Source: Eriocheir sinensis
Taxonomy: Eukaryota; Arthropoda; Malacostraca; Decapoda; Varunidae
Assembly (NCBI RefSeq): GCF_024679095.1
Contig: NW_026111834.1
Coordinates: 142,501-206,500, forward strand
Direction: 5' to 3'
Length of the DNA stretch: 64,000 nt
Below the pieces are notes generated by a model. The model was not told where the DNA came from. It saw only the letters and a list, made by a program, of their open reading frames with translations, and did no database searches. Position 1 is the first letter of the stretch, and every line of letters starts with the position of its first letter. Position numbers and translations under genes: made by a program. Positions 27,239 through 38,205 of the stretch are shown here, one piece after another.

Positions 27239-28921
27239 ATTACACCTCACGCTAGGAGAAAGGCAAAGAATGTTCTGCCGTTAGTTCTCAGCCTACGAAC
27301 AAAAGACAACCTAACTATTGAACACATAAATGCACAATCATTACTCAATAATTTGGATGAAATCAACCTATTAATCAACGAAAGGCAAATCGACATACTA
27401 TGCATCAGTGAATCATGGTTACTCACACACACCCCAGACTCACACGCGAACATTCCTAACTTTAAACTTTACAGACGAGACAGAGGCAAAGGCGGAGGGG
27501 CTTGTATATATGTTCATAATGACTTACACTCAGCTTCGATAAACACAGGCGTACCTAAACACGAAGGGGTAGATGAAATTTGTATCCAAGTTCAATGCAG
27601 AAAACTACCCTCCATCCTTATAAACAGTATCTACCGACATCCTAAGGCCTGTTCTACTTCATTTGATCACACAGAAGACACATTGAGGGCATTAATTATG
27701 CGTAAAAAGACATTTTTCTTATTAGGTGACCTCAACGACAACCTCCTCCTACCCAACAGTAAACTATCACGTATAATAGCCAACAATAAGCTGACACAAA
27801 TTAAAAACACACCCACACGAGTGACACCCACTTCTGCAACCCTCCTTGATGTGATCATCACTAATAAGCCAGATCTTGTCACTCAATCCTACGTAATCCC
27901 TTGCACGGTCGCAGACCACGAGCTTATAGGCGCCTCTGTCAACATCCTTAAACCCAAGCGCCAACCCATCACCGTAACTAAACGTGACCTAAGAAAATAT
28001 AACAGCGACCTTCTATGCTCCCATATCCTAGAGGAAACCTCCACACTAAATGAAATATTACGCACTGACGATGTCGATAAACAGGTGTCTATACTAACAT
28101 CTCTCATTACTACCAGTCTCGACAGAAGCGCTCCGATATCTAATATCGTTCTTCACCGACCCCCCGCACCTTGGATCAATGATGAAATTAAAGAGGCATT
28201 AGCAGAACGCAAGAAAGCTCAAAGGATATAAAAAAATCACAGATATAACATGATTATACAGCAAAACTATAAAGAAATAAAGAAAAACGTCAAACGTCTA
28301 CTAACCACTGCAAAGAAAAATTACTACCACCAAGAACTACACACGTGCAAAAATAACACAGCTGAAACTTGGAACACATTAAAAACTATTATTCCTAGTA
28401 AAACACAGAGCACGACCCACCCGCCCCTTGAGAACATAAGTGAAAAAGCTGAGGATTTTAATAACTTCTTTGCGAACGTCAGCCTAACCACATACGAATC
28501 AACTCAAAGATCATTAAAAGTCGAAAACCGTAATCACCTTAACGAAGCTCCTAACATCCCGGTCGCGCCCTCTAATCCCCCTAATCTCGCGCTTTTCAGA
28601 CCTCAGCCAGTAGACCAGAACACAATCATCTTAACTGTAAAACAGCTTCAAAATACTAAATCGTTTGGTTGTGATAACATTTCCCTAAGGTTTATCAAAG
28701 ACTTACTTATAGTTATCATCTTCTACCTCACAACCATCATAAATACCTCAATCGTCACAGGCATTTTTCCTGCCTCCTGGAAAAACGCTGTTGTCACCCC
28801 ACTATATAAAAACGGAAACCCAGACGAAATAGGAAATTATCGTCCCATCTCGACTTCCAATTTTTTCAAAAATATTAGAAAAGGTAGTTGCCAATCAATT
28901 AATGTCATTCCTGAAACGTAA
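27239..28921 (+). pseudogene. LINE E ORF2: endonuclease, linker, RT fingers
   Basis: No good ATG is visible; the frame is simply open from the 5' side. APE motifs are HINAQSLLNNLDEI (27323-), CISESWL (27400-27420), GGGACIYV (27495-27518), NSIYRHP (about 27625), LLGDLNDN (about 27720), TLLDVIITNKPDL (27838-27876) and the His motif ADHELIGA (27913-27936). One in-frame TAA (28229-28231) splits it. The same frame continues into the linker and the RT finger motifs TKSFGCDNIS (about 28655) and NYRPIS (28836-28853), then shifts frame near 28890. Apart from that stop and the shift the endonuclease looks complete, but no active enzyme could be made without an intact RT. Confidence 0.8.
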
Positions 28922-29337
28922 CAAACTTCTCTCTCCAACCCAACACGGCTTTAGACCAAAACTCTCTACAGAGACAGCGCTGCAAATCATTACCAATAAA
29001 ATTTATGATAATATAGATAACAAACAAATATCACTTTTAACACTCTGCGACCTTTCTAAAGCCTTCGACAGTGTCAGTGGTATTAAGCATCATAAAATAC
29101 GGCATCACAATATGGGGGACAACAAACTCAACTTTAATAAACAAAGTGCAAAAACTACAAAACTTCGCGATAAAAGTGGCAGATGGGAAAGCCAGGAAAT
29201 ACGATCATGTCACTCCATTATTTAAAGATTTACAATGGCTTAAAATCAAAGACCTAATCACCTTTAACCTCATCACAAAAGTGTTTAAGCAGAAAATAAA
29301 AGATTACCCAGACCACATCCTCTCTCCCAACTGTTAA
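28902..29337 (+). pseudogene. LINE E RT remnant with palm deleted
   Basis: After the frameshift the sequence reads LSPTQHGFRPKLSTETAL (28934-) and LCDLSKAFDSVS (29041-29075), the first palm motif with its catalytic Asp. The next bases jump straight to IIKYGITIWGTTN (29085-) and KVQKLQNFAIKVADGK, ARKYDHVTPLFKDLQWLKI (to 29280) in another frame. Motifs B and C (GxxQG and FADD), expected about 100-200 residues later, are absent. An internal deletion of roughly 700-800 bp near 29075 is inferred from family spacing. The C-terminal GARAFHVLGPKLWNQLPNEIKD segment follows at about 29407-29470. Confidence 0.78.
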
Positions 29338-29665
29338 CTATATGACTGACTCAACAACAAGACAACAAAACAATCTCTACGTCCCGAGAACCAACACCGA
29401 CACAGGTGCAAGAGCCTTTCATGTATTAGGTCCTAAATTATGGAACCAACTGCCGAATGAAATAAAAGACTCATAATCTGACCACATTAAAATCAATTCT
29501 TAAAAAGAAGCTGTTGACCTCTGCATGAATGTATTATCTACTCCACTGCCTTCTGTATATTCTATCATGTATATTTAGAAGTATAATACACCATGTATAT
29601 TTATATGTATAACCTACCATGTCTATTTAGATGTTTAGAATAACCACTTTTTAGTGGAAATAAAG

Positions 29666-29812
<147 letters not shown>

Positions 29813-29929
29813 CTGTTGCCAAGTCGCCAATATTGGAAGGGGTCCAGGAACAGCCCTCCACCTCCACCACCGCCGCCGCCCCCTCCACATAATATATAGG
29901 GCGTCGCAACAGACGACGGTGAAAAGTGA

Positions 29930-30802
29930 GAGCGGCGAGGTAATGGTTTGAAGAAGGAAGGAAGGAAGGAGGAGGAGGAGGGTTAAAGAGGACGATGGTG
30001 AGAAATAAGGTCAAGAAGAGAAGAAAGAGGGAATGATATAAACAAGGAATGAATGGAGGAAAGAGGAAGGAGGGGAAGAACGAACGAATGGAGAAAAAGA
30101 AGATATATGAGAGATAAACGGTTATGGAGGAACTGGAGGGAAGGAGGAACATAAATAAACCAAGGAATAAGATGAAAATGAGATGAATGAGAGGGCGGGG
30201 AGATGAGTTGGATAAATGAACGAAGGAAGGAACAAAAGCTAAGAGATGATAAGACAGGGAACGAAGGCAGATGAAGAGACATTTATTAGGAGCAAAAAGA
30301 CGCAAGAAGGCATTGAGGCATCAACCGCTAAGAGACGAGAACTTGAAGGCGGATAAAATAAGAAGCAAAGTCAACAGAGAACAGGGAGAAGGAGGGAGAG
30401 AAAAGGAATGAAGGACTGGAAAGGAAAAATGAAGAAAAATTGAAGATAAACATTTGTGGCGAAGATTAGAGAGTAAGAGAGGAGAGGAAAGAGGAAAAAG
30501 ACTGGATAGAGTACACAAAAGAGGAGAGGAAAAAGGATAACTCGATGTGAGGTTGGAGGCCGATCATGGAGGAAGCAAATAAAGGAGAAGGGAGACAATA
30601 AAGGAATATGGTGTGGAGGAAGAGAGCAAAGACAAGGAGAGAGAAGATGGAGAGGGAGCGGAGAAAAGAAGAAGAAGGCATTTAAAGAGAAGCCTGGGAG
30701 AGGATCGAGGAAAGGAAAGGTAAGAAGGGGAAGAGAGAGAGACGAAGGAGGACCAGGTACAGAAAGGGTGAGGAGAGGAGAAGAGAGGAGGTTAAGCTGG
30801 GT
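29930..30802. other. Purine-rich non-coding tract
   Basis: A/G-rich (GGAAG, GAAGG, GAGAGG) with no clear unit. It grades into the polypurine minisatellite on its right. All long frames are composition-driven. Confidence 0.7.
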
Positions 30803-31338
30803 GAGGGAGGTTAGGTTAGGTGGGTGAGTGGGACGGATGGGTTAAGTGAGGAGGAGGTGGAGAAGAGGTGGAGCAAGGAAGGAAGGGGAGGAGGAGAGGA
30901 AGGAAGGAGGAGGAGAGGTGGTTAGGTTAGGTGGGTGAGTGGGACGGATGGGTGTGGTGAGGAGGAAGTGGAGAGGAGGTGGAGCAAGGAAGGAAAGGGA
31001 GGAGGAGAGGAAGGAAGGAGGAGGAGGAGAGGTGGAGGAGAGGAGGAGGATGGGTGTGAAGGAGGAGGAGAGGAAGGAAGGAAGAGGAGAAAAGGAAGGA
31101 AGGAAGAGGAGGAGGAGAGGAAGGAAGAGGAGAAGGAGAGGAAGGAAGAGGAGGAGGAGAGGAAGGAAGGAAGAGGAGGAGGAGAGGAAGGAAGGAAGAG
31201 GAGAAAAGGAAGGAAGGAAGAGGAGGAGGAGAGGAAGGAAGGAAGAGGAGGAGGAGAAGAAGGAAGAGGAGAAAAGGAAAGAAGGAAGAGGAGGAGGAGA
31301 GGAAGGAAGGAAGAGGAGAAAAGGAAGGAAGGAAACAT
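30803..31338 (+). repeat. Polypurine minisatellite, left arm
   Basis: Begins with two copies of a ~115-bp unit (GGTTAGGTTAGGTGGGTGAG at about 30808 and 30921). It then becomes the GGAAGGAAGAGGAGGAGGAG / AGAGGAGAAAAGGAAGGAAG pattern seen again from 34520. The plus strand is almost free of pyrimidines from 31060 on. It is interrupted at its right edge by the 3' tail of LINE F. Confidence 0.92.
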
Positions 31339-31496
31339 GGAAACATGGAAACATGGAAATGCAGGCAACAGAAAGCCTATTGGCTCATTACGAGGTCGCC
31401 CGCTTGGGTGATTTAATCTGCTCGACCGCCACTTGGGGCTTGGTGAGCAGATGAAAGCACCTCGATATTGAGGAGCAGATGGAAGCCCCTCGTTAT

Positions 31497-31973
31497 TCAG
31501 TTTACTCCTGACGCAGCGAAATGACGGTCGATTCTATATTTGAAGGAGTTGATGGTATTCGCATTTACTACTTCTGAGGGAAGATTGTTCCAGTGGCGGA
31601 TGACTCGGTTTGAAAAGAAACTCCTTCCAATGTCTGTGTTAAATCGACTCGACTGAATGGGTAAACCGTTATTTCTAGTTCTTGAGTTGGTTTGGAGTTC
31701 AAAGAATTTGGAGTAATCAACGTTATTGAACCTTTTTAGATACTTGAAGACTTGAATCATATCTCCTCGTAGGCGTCTTTTCTCCAATGTAAAGAGATTG
31801 AGTCGCTTGAGTCGTTCCTCGTACGGTTGAGCCCTGAAGGTTGGAATCATCTTTGTGGCGCGTCGTTGAATCCTTTCCAGTAAAGCAATGTCCTTTCTGT
31901 AATTGGGAGACCAGAACTGCACTGCATACTCGAGGTGCGGTCTTACCATGGAATTATACAAGGATAGCATCAC
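31497..31973 (-). CDS. LINE F ORF2 C-terminal domain
   Basis: Continuation of ORF2 after a one-base frameshift. Typical CR1 C-terminal sequence: LYNSMVRPHLEYAVQFWSP, LLERIQRRATKMIP, YEERLKRLNLFTLEKRRLRG, MIQVFKYLKRFNNVDYSKFF, RHWNNLPSEVVNANTINSFK and a final DRHFAASGVN before TAA. It parallels the C-terminus of copy D (59400-59888), showing that F and the A-D family are related but separate lineages. The domain probably binds the element RNA or assists target priming; that role is inference from LINE biology. The 3' UTR of about 160 bp follows. Confidence 0.82.
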   Translation of the reverse strand: MMLSLYNSMVRPHLEYAVQFWSPNYRKDIALLERIQRRATKMIPTFRAQPYEERLKRLNLFTLEKRRLRGDMIQVFKYLKRFNNVDYSKFFELQTNSRTRNNGLPIQSSRFNTDIGRSFFSNRVIRHWNNLPSEVVNANTINSFKYRIDRHFAASGVN

Positions 31974-32001
31974 GTCTGGTGTTTTACACTGAAGTTCCTC
32001 G

Positions 32002-32976
32002 CTATGAACCCGAGCATAATGTTGGCCTTGTTGTATGCTTTTTACAGTGATTCGCGTGTTTCAGGTCACTGCTGATAGTGACTCCAAGATCCTTTTCCTC
32101 CTGCATCGCTTGCAGAGGTCTCCCATTCATGATGTATGTGTGGTTACTATTTTGGGACCCAATGTGCATGACTTTGCATTTGTCAACATTAAAAGACATT
32201 TGCCATTTTTCCGACCATTCGATAATGTGATTGAGGTCTTTCTGAATGATTTCGCAGTCGGTCTTTGTGAGGGCATCTCCACCCACCTTGGTGTCATCTG
32301 CAAATTTCGATATTGTGGATTTCAGTCCTGATTCTAGGTCATTGATATATATGATAAAGAGGATGGGTCCCAGCACTGACCCTTGAGGCACTCCACTAGT
32401 GACTGGTAGCCAATCGGAAGGCTGTCCGTTGAGTAGTACTCGTTGTTTTCTGTCGGTGAGCCAATCTCTTATCCACGCGATCAGATTGGCTCCGATGCCC
32501 GCCGAGTGCAGTTTCTTAAGGAGTCGCTCGTGCGGTACCTTGTCGAAGGCTTTCTGAAAGTCCAGGTATATAACATCACTGGGGATGTGGGCATCCCAGT
32601 TCTTATATATACCTTGGAAGAAGTCTAATAAATTCGTTAGGCAGGAGCGCTTGTTTCTGAAGCCATGCTGGGTGTCGGAGATTACATTATTGTTTTCTAG
32701 AAACTTAACAAGTTTATCTCTAATAATCTTTTCGAGTATTTTTCCTGCCACTGATGTCAAACTTATGGGCCTGTAGTTTAATGCAACGCTTTTGTCTCCT
32801 TTTTTGAAAATCGGTGTTACGTTCGCCATCTTCCAGTCTTCCGGGACCTTGTTTAGTTGAACTGACCGGTTGAATATGGTAGTGAGTGGTTGAAGTATTT
32901 GTTGTTTAAGCTCTTTTAATAACCGCGGGGACAAACTGTCGGGTCCCGTTGACTTGTTCGTGTCGAGTTTGTCCAA
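32002..32976 (-). CDS. LINE F ORF2 reverse transcriptase core
   Basis: RNA-directed DNA polymerase that copies the element RNA at the nicked target. The RT domain is complete in one frame. Residues of this segment: DKLDTNKSTGPD (2-13), WKMANVTPIFKKGDK (48-62), NYRPISLTS (68-76), QHGFRNKRSCLTNLL (103-117), the palm motif A VIYLDFQKAFDKV (135-147), motif [15 protein letters not shown] (194-207) and the catalytic FADD (225-228; bases 32304-32293). EKDLGVTIS marks the end of the domain. The frame breaks in an A run near 32040, one base short. The C-terminal domain resumes at 31973. No active-site residue is missing, so this is the only near-competent RT in the window. Confidence 0.85.
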   Translation of the reverse strand: MDKLDTNKSTGPDSLSPRLLKELKQQILQPLTTIFNRSVQLNKVPEDWKMANVTPIFKKGDKSVALNYRPISLTSVAGKILEKIIRDKLVKFLENNNVISDTQHGFRNKRSCLTNLLDFFQGIYKNWDAHIPSDVIYLDFQKAFDKVPHERLLKKLHSAGIGANLIAWIRDWLTDRKQRVLLNGQPSDWLPVTSGVPQGSVLGPILFIIYINDLESGLKSTISKFADDTKVGGDALTKTDCEIIQKDLNHIIEWSEKWQMSFNVDKCKVMHIGSQNSNHTYIMNGRPLQAMQEEKDLGVTISSDLKHANHCKKHTTRPTLCSGS

Positions 32977-33153
32977 GTACTTTTTTACTTCTTGGTCGCA
33001 TATTGAGTCAATTTCCAGCGGCGTGATCTCACTCGGCGGGCAGGGCTCTCGGAATGGTTTCGATGTCCTCGACTGTGAATACGGATGCGAAGTTACTGTT
33101 GAGGATTCTGGCCATCTGTTTACTGTCCTGAGTTACAGATCCAGTCTCGTCTG

Positions 33154-33520
33154 TCAGGGGACCAATATTGATTTTACTTTCTTTTTCGATCTTATGTACG
33201 TGAAGAATTTCTTGGAGTTAGTTTTGATTTCGCGCGCTATTTGCTTTTCATAGTTGCGTTTGCTACTCCGAATAAGGCTGCGACAAGCTCTGAGGCTGTT
33301 GTGGTACTGTGTGCTGGCTTCGGCCGTAGCATTCTCTTTCATCAAATTATAATTCCTTTTTTTTAGGTTTACTGCCCTTTTTATTTCTCTGGTCATCCAC
33401 GGTGGATCTACGGCCCCATTTACTCGCCTGGATTTCGTAGGCACTGTAGCCTTCTCTACTTGCAACAGCTTATCTTTGAAGACGTTCCACGCGTTGTCGA
33501 TTGTATTGTCGGTGATGCCA
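33154..33520 (-). pseudogene. LINE F ORF2 linker segment
   Basis: The minus-strand frame DNAWNVFKDKLLQVEKATVP leads into PPWMTREIKRAV, RSLIRSSKRNYEKQIA and SKKFFTYIRSKKKVK. This is the conserved endonuclease-RT linker (consensus PPW.. ..I....R..Y, K.Y....A...K..PK.FF.YI). It ends at a frameshift in the A run at about 33172-33177, after which IGPLTDETGSV and the pre-RT region continue in a different frame. A second shift lies near 33033 (after ALPAE). The family counterpart in copy D is the stretch 57960-58280. Confidence 0.75.
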
Positions 33521-34361
33521 AGTTGGTCCCAGGTCGTAGGGGAAGCAGTGCACGGGCTAAGTTGAAATTTCCTTTTTTGTAATCTGGTATCACTGATGGA
33601 TTATCTACGAGTTTGTGACATATGTTGATATTAAAACGGATTAAGTGGTGATCGCACCCATTAAGTTTCTCACCAACTGTACAGTCGCGAATGAGGTCGG
33701 GGTCGCTTACTAATACCAGATCCAGCAGATTGTTTTCTCTTGTTGGTTGAGTTACAACTTGAGTGAGGAACGAATCCTCCACCATTTCTAAAAGCCTGTT
33801 ACCCTCTTGATCTCCAGTCATCAGTCCCCAGTCAATGTTAGGGCAATTAAAGTCCCCAATTATAATTGCTTCCTTGCTTTGTGTTAGAGAGTGAATCTCT
33901 TCGTAGAGGGCAGTGTCATCGGCTGCCTGTTGTTTCGGAGGCCTGTATACGGTTGCAAGTGTTAGTTTCTTGTTATTTGCGGTTATTTCCACATAGACAG
34001 AATCGTATTTCTCTGCGTCCTGTTTGTCTATTTTTATGGCAGGGAGTGTACTTTTTACGTAGCAGACTACTCCTCCTCCTTTCTTGTGCTTTCGACTTTT
34101 GTGGAAGCTTTCGTACCCAGGGAATGACATTTCGGATTCTAGATGGGTAGAGTTGGCCCAAGTCTCTGTGATGGCAACCACATCTGGTTTCTCTGTTGCA
34201 ATATACGCCCTAATTTCGTCCTTTTTGGGTATTAAACTACGTGCATTTGTGTACATGATAGAAATGTGGCCGTGACGAGTTGTACCAGTTCGCTTGTCGG
34301 AGGCGTGGTTAGTTACACAGTTTCTTGTGGGTCGCACTGACGCTACGGGTTGGTTGATCAA
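33456..34361 (-). CDS. LINE F ORF2 N-terminal part: APE endonuclease
   Basis: The endonuclease nicks chromosomal DNA to prime reverse transcription. All catalytic blocks are visible. Residues counted from the frame start at 34361 (a TTG; the true initiator is unknown): MYTNARSL (36-43, Asn), ITETW (64-68, Glu), GGGVVCYV (95-102), TVYRPP (137-142), GDFNCPNIDW (169-178, Asp and Asn), LDLVLVSDPDL (213-223) and CDHHLIRF (236-243, Asp-His). The domain is full length and appears intact. The frame is lost about 25 codons before its stop, after FNLARALL near 33540, where one indel moves the downstream reading to another frame. It is followed by the linker at 33465-33154. Confidence 0.82.
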   Translation of the reverse strand: MINQPVASVRPTRNCVTNHASDKRTGTTRHGHISIMYTNARSLIPKKDEIRAYIATEKPDVVAITETWANSTHLESEMSFPGYESFHKSRKHKKGGGVVCYVKSTLPAIKIDKQDAEKYDSVYVEITANNKKLTLATVYRPPKQQAADDTALYEEIHSLTQSKEAIIIGDFNCPNIDWGLMTGDQEGNRLLEMVEDSFLTQVVTQPTRENNLLDLVLVSDPDLIRDCTVGEKLNGCDHHLIRFNINICHKLVDNPSVIPDYKKGNFNLARALLPLRPGTNLASPTIQSTTRGTSSKISCCK

Positions 34362-34374
34362 GGGCTGCCTTTGC

Positions 34375-34505
34375 CCCGTCCTCGCCCGCCGTTTTTTGAA
34401 AGGCTTTTCGAAAAGCTTTTCACTGCCTCGTCCAGAAGCCTCCCGAAACGCGCCGATCCAACCTCATTCAGGTGTAGTCCATCGTTCCAAAACAAGTCTG
34501 GGCGC
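34375..34505 (-). pseudogene. LINE F ORF1 C-terminal tip (SGNH-esterase block)
   Basis: One minus-strand frame reads PDLFWNDGLHLNEVGSARFG, then RLLDEAVKSF, ending GRGRGKGSP and a TGA at about 34361-34359. DGLHLNEVG matches the final Asp-x-x-His block of SGNH hydrolases (catalytic D and H both kept), as found in CR1/L2 ORF1 proteins. The rest of ORF1 is missing, because the polypurine minisatellite begins about 10 codons upstream. The stop codon overlaps the opening of the ORF2 frame, so the two ORFs are directly adjacent. Confidence 0.7.
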
Positions 34506-34508
34506 TCA

Positions 34509-36735
34509 AGGAAGTGGGAGAGTGGAAGAGGAGAAAAGGAAGGAAGGAAGAGGAGGAGGAGAGGAAGGAAAGAAGAGGAGGAGGAGGAGAGGAAGGAAGA
34601 GGAGGAGGAGAGGAAGGAAGGAAGAGGAGAAAATGAAGGAAGGAAGAGGAGGAGGAGGAAGAAAGAGGAGGAGGAGGAAGGAAGGAAGGAAGGAAGGGAG
34701 GAAGAGGAAGGAAGGAAGAGGAAGGAGAGGAAGGAAGGAAGGAAGAGGAGGAGGAAGGAAGGAGGAGGAGAGGAGGAGAAAAGGAAGGAAGAGGAGGAGG
34801 AGAGGAAGGAAGGAAGAGGAGGAGGAGAGGAAGGAAGAGGAGAAAAGGAGGGAAGGAAGAGGAGGAGGAGAGGAGAAAAGGAAGGAATGAAGAGATGGAG
34901 GAAGGAAGGAAGAGGAGAAAAGGAAGGAAGGAAGAGGAGGAGGAGAGGAAGGAAGAGAAAAGGAAGGAAGAGAGGAGGAAGGAAGGAAGAGGAGAAAAGG
35001 AAGGAAGGAAGAGGGAGGAGGAGAAAAGGAAGGAATGAGGAGGTGGAGGAAGGAAGGAAGAGGAGAAAAGAAAGGAAGGAAGAGGAGGAGGAGAGGAAGG
35101 AAAGAAGAGGAGAAAAGGAAGGAATGAAGAGGAGGAGGAGAGGAAGGAAGAGGAGAAAAGGAAGGAAGGAAGAGGAGGAGGAGAGGAAGAAAGAGGAGAA
35201 AAGGAAGGAAGGAAGAGGAGGAGGAGAGGAAGGAAGAGGAGAAAAGGAAGGAAGGAAGAGGAGGAGGAGAGGAAGGAAGAGGAGAAAAGGAAGGAAGGAC
35301 GAGGAGGAGGAGAGGAAGGAGGAGGAAAAAAGGAAGGAAGGAAGAGGAGGAGGAGAGGAAGGAAGAGGAGAAAAGGAAGGAAGGAAGAGGAGGAGAAAAG
35401 GAAGGAAGGAAGAGGAGGAGGAGAGGAAGGAAGAGGAGAAGGAAGAGGAGAAAAGGAAGGAAGGAAGAGGAGGAGAAAGGAAGGAAGGAAGAGGAGGAGG
35501 AAGGAAGGAAGAGGAGGAGGAGAGGAAGGAAGAGGAACAAAGGAAGGAAGGAAGGAAGAGGAAAAGGAAGGAAGGAGGAGAAAAGGAAGGTAGGAAGAGG
35601 AGGAGAGGAAGGAAGAGGAGAAAAGGAAGGAAGGAAGAGGAGGAGGAGAGGAAGGAAGAGGAGAAAAGGAAGTAAGGAAGGAAGAGGAGAGGAAGGAAGA
35701 GGAGAAAAGGAAGGAAGGAAGGAGGAAGAGGAGAAAGGAAGGAAGGAAGAGGAGGAGTTGATGTATGATGAGGAGAAAAGGAAGGAAGGAAGAGGAGGAG
35801 GAGAGGAAGGAAGAGGAGAAAAGGAAGGAAGGAAGAGGAGGAGGAAAGGAAGGAAGGAAGAGCAGGATGAAAGGAAGGAGGAGAAAGGAAAGGAAGGAAG
35901 AGGAAGGAAGAGGAGAAAAGGAAGGAAGGAAGAGGAGGAGGAGAGGAAGGAAGAGGAGAAAAGGAAGGAAGGAAGAGGAGGAGAGGAAGGAAGAGGAGGA
36001 AGAAGGAAGAGGAGGAGGAGAGGAAGGAAAGAGGAGAAAAGGAAGGAAGGAAGAGGAGGAGAGAAGGAAGGAAGGAAGGAAGAGGAGGAGGAAGGAGGAG
36101 AGGAGAAGGAAGGAAGAGGAGGAGGAGGAAGGAAGAGGAGAAAAGGAAGGAAGAGGAGAGGAGGAAGGAAGGAAGGGGAGGAGGAAGGAAGGAAGAGGAG
36201 GAGGAGAGGAAGGAAGAGGAGAAAAGGAAGGAAGGAAGAGGAGGAGAAAAGGAAGGAAGGAAGAGGAGGAGGAGAGGAAGGAAGAGGAGAAAAGGAAGGA
36301 AGGAAGAGGAGGAGGAGAGGAAGGAAGAGGAGGAAAGGAAGGAAGGAAGAGGAGGAGGAGAGGAAGGAAGAGGAGAAAAGGAAGGAAGGAAGAGGAGGAG
36401 AGAGGAAGGAAGAGGAGAAAAGGAAGGAAGGAAGAGGAGGAGGAGAGGAAGGAAGAGGAGAAAAGGAAGAGGAGGAGGAGTGGATGTAAGAGGAGGAGAA
36501 AAGGAAGGAAGGAAGAGGAGGAGGAGAGGAAGGAAGAGGAGAAAAGGAGAGGAGAGGAAGGAAGAGGAGAAAAGGAAGAAAGGAAGAGGAGGAGGAGAGG
36601 AAGGAAGAGGAGAAAAGGAAGAAAGGAAGAGGAGGAGGAGAGGAAGGAAGAGGAGAAAAGGAAGAGGAGGAGGAGAGGAAGGAAGAGGAGAAAAGGAAGA
36701 AAGGAGAAGAGGAGGAGGAGAAGAAGGAAGGAGGA
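34509..36735 (+). repeat. Polypurine minisatellite, right arm, 2.2 kb
   Basis: Built from a ~43-bp unit with GGAAGGAAGAGGAGGAGGAG, then AGGAAGGAAGAGGAGAAAAG, repeated about 50 times with slippage variants. Pyrimidines are nearly absent on the plus strand. Neither a purine-only nor a pyrimidine-only strand can contain a stop codon, which explains the 805- and 441-residue frames. It continues the left arm at 31060-31338 across the LINE F insertion. Long mirror-like purine tracts can form triplex DNA; that is inference. Confidence 0.95.
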
Positions 36736-37425
<690 letters not shown>

Positions 37426-37429
37426 CTTT

Positions 37430-38200
37430 TCCCTCTATATATCTTTCTAATGTGTCACTTTTTCCTCCACTTTGATCAACTTACAGCATCTCTCAATCCC
37501 CTTTCCTCTTTCTAATCCTATATTTTTCCTATTTCGATCCTCTCACAGTTCATCTCAACCTCCTCCTCATACTCCTTTGTGTAATCTTTCACCCACTTCA
37601 ATCTCTTCACACCTTCTCTCAACCCACTCTTGATCTTCCTAATGTGCTATCTTTCCCCCACATCGATTTCATCACAGTTAATCTCACCCACCTCCCTCTC
37701 TCCCCCTCCCAGCCACACGCCAACACCCCGACACACAGCCACCAGACAGGACAAGACAGGGAGCATTGCCGCCTCGCCGCCTGCGCTGAGACCCGGTTTA
37801 GGGGAATCAGCTGATGAGATACGATCACTCTGGGACCTTGGCTGCTCCTCGGACCCTCCCTCCTACCTCTCCCCTCTCGCCACCGCTTCCCAGACCGTAA
37901 TAATCTATCTCGCTACCGGATATTTTCAAGCGTCAAGCAGATTACCGCTGATCCTCTCCACGGGAAAACGGCGCAAAGCTCATAATGGTGAGGCGAGTCC
38001 GGACGTGTGAAGGCTAAACGTAAAATTAGTGGTATCGACCATCGCCATCTCGAGAGTGTGAAGGAAGAAGGACTCGGTAAAGGCTCAAGAAGGGACAGGA
38101 AAAAAAGGTTCTGATAGTCAAGTGGTGTGAGTTATCTCCATCTTGAGAGCATTAGGGAGAAAAAAATGTTGAGATGACAAAGTGTGAGAGCCTGGGACGT
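37430..38200. other. Unique sequence, possible weak coding potential
   Basis: 37430-37690 is pyrimidine-rich. 37690-38010 has mixed, CpG-containing composition and is open on the plus strand (126-codon frame 37630-38010 containing LRPGLGESADEIRSLWDLG), but it has no recognisable domain, initiation context or neighbouring gene. Treated as non-coding. Confidence 0.4.
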
Positions 38201-38205
38201 GTGAA

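Larger units (their letters stand above)
31334..34508 (-). mobile_element. CR1 LINE F, best-preserved element in the window
   Basis: On the minus strand this holds the ORF1 C-terminus (34505-34375), the endonuclease, linker, reverse transcriptase, C-terminal domain and 3' UTR. It ends in three or four copies of the 8-mer CATGTTTC (plus strand GAAACATG, about 31336-31360). An 8-bp tandem tail is the hallmark of the CR1 clade. The element lies inside one polypurine minisatellite, which resumes on both sides. Its 5' truncation falls within ORF1. Frames are interrupted only by a few one-base indels, unlike copies A and B. Confidence 0.9.

Noticed and set aside
37630..38010. 126-codon plus-strand frame as a gene
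   Set aside because: N-terminal third is pyrimidine-repeat derived and the remainder has no recognisable motif or splice context.
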